NCBI GenBank assembly: GCA_964454575.1
Contig: CAYVTG010000002.1
Span: 1-49,749 of the forward strand
Length of the DNA: 49,749 bases
Direction: 5' to 3'
DNA from: Haladaptatiplasma sp964454575
Lineage (GTDB): Archaea > Thermoplasmatota > Thermoplasmata > Halarchaeoplasmatales > Halarchaeoplasmataceae
A program made the position numbers and the translations under genes. Below, piece by piece: positions 47,926-49,749 of the stretch. The notes beneath the pieces are model-generated. The model ran no database searches and was not told the DNA's origin. It saw only the letters and a list, made by a program, of their open reading frames with translations. How positions within the stretch are numbered: the first letter of the stretch is position 1; every line of letters starts with the position of its first letter.

Positions 47926-49749
47926 TTATAACCCCACTATCTTTAATATATAATTTAGTACGCCTGCCACAAAGAACGCGAAAGGTATGATGAAAACCGT
48001 CATAGCGAGAGCAGTCTTCAGTCCTCTTTCTTTTACCATTATGAGCAGATTGGCGATGCACGGTATGAACAATGTGATAGCTACCGTTGCCACCAGCATC
48101 TGCCTGTATGAGAGTTCCGATGCCATGGCCAGTATCCCGGCGGCACCGAAATCCCGTCTCAAAAATCCAATGATGAATGCGATGGTAGCATCTCCGGGAA
48201 GTCCCATCCAACTTTGTACCACCGGTTCCAGAAGATCGATCAGCATGTCCAGTACACCGGTCATGTTCATCAAACTGATTATGAAGGTCCCGATGATGAA
48301 TAGTGGCACCAATTCTCTGAGGAACCATACTACTTTGTAGTACGTCTTACGGAGTACATTATCCCATCTGGGGATCCGTAGAGGAGGCAATTCCATTATG
48401 AAATCTCCCCTTTCTCCCGGGATGATCTTAGAAGCGAGCCATGCGACCAACATCATCTGTGAAGATATGACCGCGATCCATATGAAGAAGTATTGTATGG
48501 GTAACAATGCCATTATGACGAAGATAACTCCGAGCTGTGCCGAACATGGGATCCCTAAGGCCAGCATCAGGGTGGCGATGACCCGTTCTTTTTTTGTATC
48601 CAAGATACGAGTGGTCAAGGTGGCCATGGTATCGCATCCGAATCCCAGCACCATCGGTAGGACCGCTTTTCCGTTCAGTCCTACCTTTCTGAATCCTCTA
48701 TCTGCCATGGCGGCTAGGCGTGGGATGTAACCGCAGTCTTCGAGCACGGAGAATGCAAGGAAAAAGGTGGTTATTATGGGCAATATCAATGCGATAGCCC
48801 ATGTTAATCCCACGGTGATTATACCATAATCTCCAGCGAGTATTTCTGATAACGCATTATCCCCCAAAGAATTGTATACTGTAGTCTTAACCCACGGATT
48901 GATATGAGCTTCGAAAATAGTTTCTTCTATAAACCCTACTATCAATTGCGCTCCCACAAATCCTACAAAAAGGTATAATCCTATCAGAACGCCGATGAAT
49001 ATAGGTATCCCAGTCAGTGGCTGAGTGGTCAGCGTGCTCAATCTGTCTTTAAAAGTTGTCCTTGGAACTTCTCCTTTATCTACGTAATTGGAATATATGG
49101 ACTCCGCCTTTCTTCGACGGCTGATGGATATTACATATCCCAGGTTTCTGCTGAATTTGGTTTGGAGTTCCTCCAGTATCTTCCTGGATCTCTCCATTGC
49201 TGAATCGCCTAAACGTTCACTTATAAGATCATCCATCTCATCAGGGGCAGATAGATACAGGACGGCCAAACCTCTATTCTTTAAGACCGGTAAAAGTTGT
49301 TCGATGGCCTTTTCTATCTCTTTTGGATAAGACACCTTTACTTTTGGAACTCTTGCTTCGGATATACTCGATTTCAGTGTGTTTATGCCTCTACCTTCGG
49401 TAGCGACCGTCGATAATACCGGTACTCCCAGTTCTGTCGATAACCCGTTCATGTCTATGTCTACCAATCTATCTCTCGCTTCGTCCATCATGTTGAGGTC
49501 TAAGAGCATCGGTAATCCCAGTTCGGATACCTGTAGAAATAACATCAGAGCTCTTTTGAGATTCTTTGCGTCCGCAACTTGTACAACTCTATCGGGATCG
49601 GTTCCGAGCAGGATGTTCCTGGTGACTTTTTCATCCTCAGATATGGGTGTAAGTGAATCTGCACCTGGGGTGTCGATCACCGTTCCTTTTTTTACCAAAC
49701 CTTTGCTCTCCCCCATACTCATCTCGACCGTAGTTCCGGGATAATTAGA
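47926..49749 (-). CDS. feoB: ferrous iron transporter FeoB (N-terminus outside window)
   Basis: The frame is open to the right edge, and the residues just inside it (SNYPGTTVEMSMG) are the FeoB G2 region, so about the first 40-50 residues with the G1 loop are missing. Visible are G3 DTPGADSLTP and G4 LNMMDEA. The membrane core has gate motifs (SVLEDCGYIPRLAAMADRGFRKVGLNGKAVLPMVLGFGCDTMAT; GIPCSAQLGVI; GFLRRDFGAAGI) and a final hydrophobic tail. About 607 residues are in the window. It imports Fe2+ and is cotranscribed with the Cys-rich protein and the DtxR-FeoA regulator. Confidence 0.96.
   Translation of the reverse strand, partial: SNYPGTTVEMSMGESKGLVKKGTVIDTPGADSLTPISEDEKVTRNILLGTDPDRVVQVADAKNLKRALMLFLQVSELGLPMLLDLNMMDEARDRLVDIDMNGLSTELGVPVLSTVATEGRGINTLKSSISEARVPKVKVSYPKEIEKAIEQLLPVLKNRGLAVLYLSAPDEMDDLISERLGDSAMERSRKILEELQTKFSRNLGYVISISRRRKAESIYSNYVDKGEVPRTTFKDRLSTLTTQPLTGIPIFIGVLIGLYLFVGFVGAQLIVGFIEETIFEAHINPWVKTTVYNSLGDNALSEILAGDYGIITVGLTWAIALILPIITTFFLAFSVLEDCGYIPRLAAMADRGFRKVGLNGKAVLPMVLGFGCDTMATLTTRILDTKKERVIATLMLALGIPCSAQLGVIFVIMALLPIQYFFIWIAVISSQMMLVAWLASKIIPGERGDFIMELPPLRIPRWDNVLRKTYYKVVWFLRELVPLFIIGTFIISLMNMTGVLDMLIDLLEPVVQSWMGLPGDATIAFIIGFLRRDFGAAGILAMASELSYRQMLVATVAITLFIPCIANLLIMVKERGLKTALAMTVFIIPFAFFVAGVLNYILKIVGL

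Noticed and set aside
47926..49749. Riboswitch or iron operator for feoB
   Set aside because: The 5' end of feoB and its leader are outside the window, so nothing can be seen.

Overview
The window looks like one scaffold of an archaeal genome, probably assembled from a metagenome because a run of exactly 100 N interrupts a low-complexity coding region at 21046-21145. Archaeal hallmarks include the pus10-rpl21e-rpoF-DUF655 block, transcription factor S, family B DNA polymerase, PCNA, an XPD-type helicase, type II methionine aminopeptidase, a separate GMP synthase glutaminase subunit, tRNA genes without encoded CCA, GTG/TTG starts and many apparently leaderless promoters. The gene mix (winged-helix/STAND ATPase, RecA-like KaiC ATPase, zinc-ribbon and TPR proteins, PEF/PGF-type surface proteins) suggests a Thermoplasmatota-like euryarchaeon. 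That placement is an inference without phylogeny.

Layout. 1-2.9 kb: end of an MgtC-like protein, then translation/transcription genes. 2.7-5.5 kb: a small acidic ORF, a divergent FtsZ/tubulin-fold protein, a two-repeat surface protein and small proteins. 5.5-10.7 kb: STAND-like regulator, GNAT, TFS, TPR, a UDP-sugar oxidoreductase/acetyltransferase pair and a COG1325 RNA-binding protein. 10.7-16.1 kb: XPD helicase, a winged-helix gene with a truncated nucleotidyltransferase, and an RHH/PIN toxin-antitoxin pair between two 134-bp direct repeats, then DUF6485 and a metallo-beta-lactamase. 16.1-28 kb: Sua5, Map, DUF2270, DHODH, KaiC-like ATPase, a coiled-coil zinc-ribbon protein, a 708-aa TPR protein, an OBG-type GTPase, PolB and PCNA. 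28-32.5 kb: a truncated transposase-like gene, surface beta-propeller genes, tRNA-Leu(CAG) and FKBP. 32.6-38.2 kb: nucleotide and cofactor synthesis (PurA, PurF, PdxT, GuaAA, PyrG). 38.3-39.8 kb: HypA-HypD for [NiFe] hydrogenase maturation. 39.9-42.2 kb: an AAA/DUF4143 ATPase with palindromic operators, then tRNA-Glu(CTC). 42.2-46.1 kb: an iron-sulfur/NifX-like operon. 46.2-49.7 kb: MscS and an iron-uptake locus (DtxR-FeoA regulator, small Cys-rich protein, FeoB running off the window).

The most unusual structure is a set of dense hairpin arrays around both tRNA genes, with a related one at the truncated end of the transposase-like gene. Stems differ from hairpin to hairpin, while loop motifs of the type YCGYTnnrCTC recur and point toward the tRNA from both sides. 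The arrays contain long direct repeats and partial copies of the tRNA-Glu 3' end. I do not recognise this as a named repeat family. Other points of interest are the repeat-flanked toxin-antitoxin cassette, the divergent FtsZ-like protein, the STAND ATPase with an altered P-loop, and a near-identical promoter element upstream of two transcription units of the Fe-S/NifX cluster.
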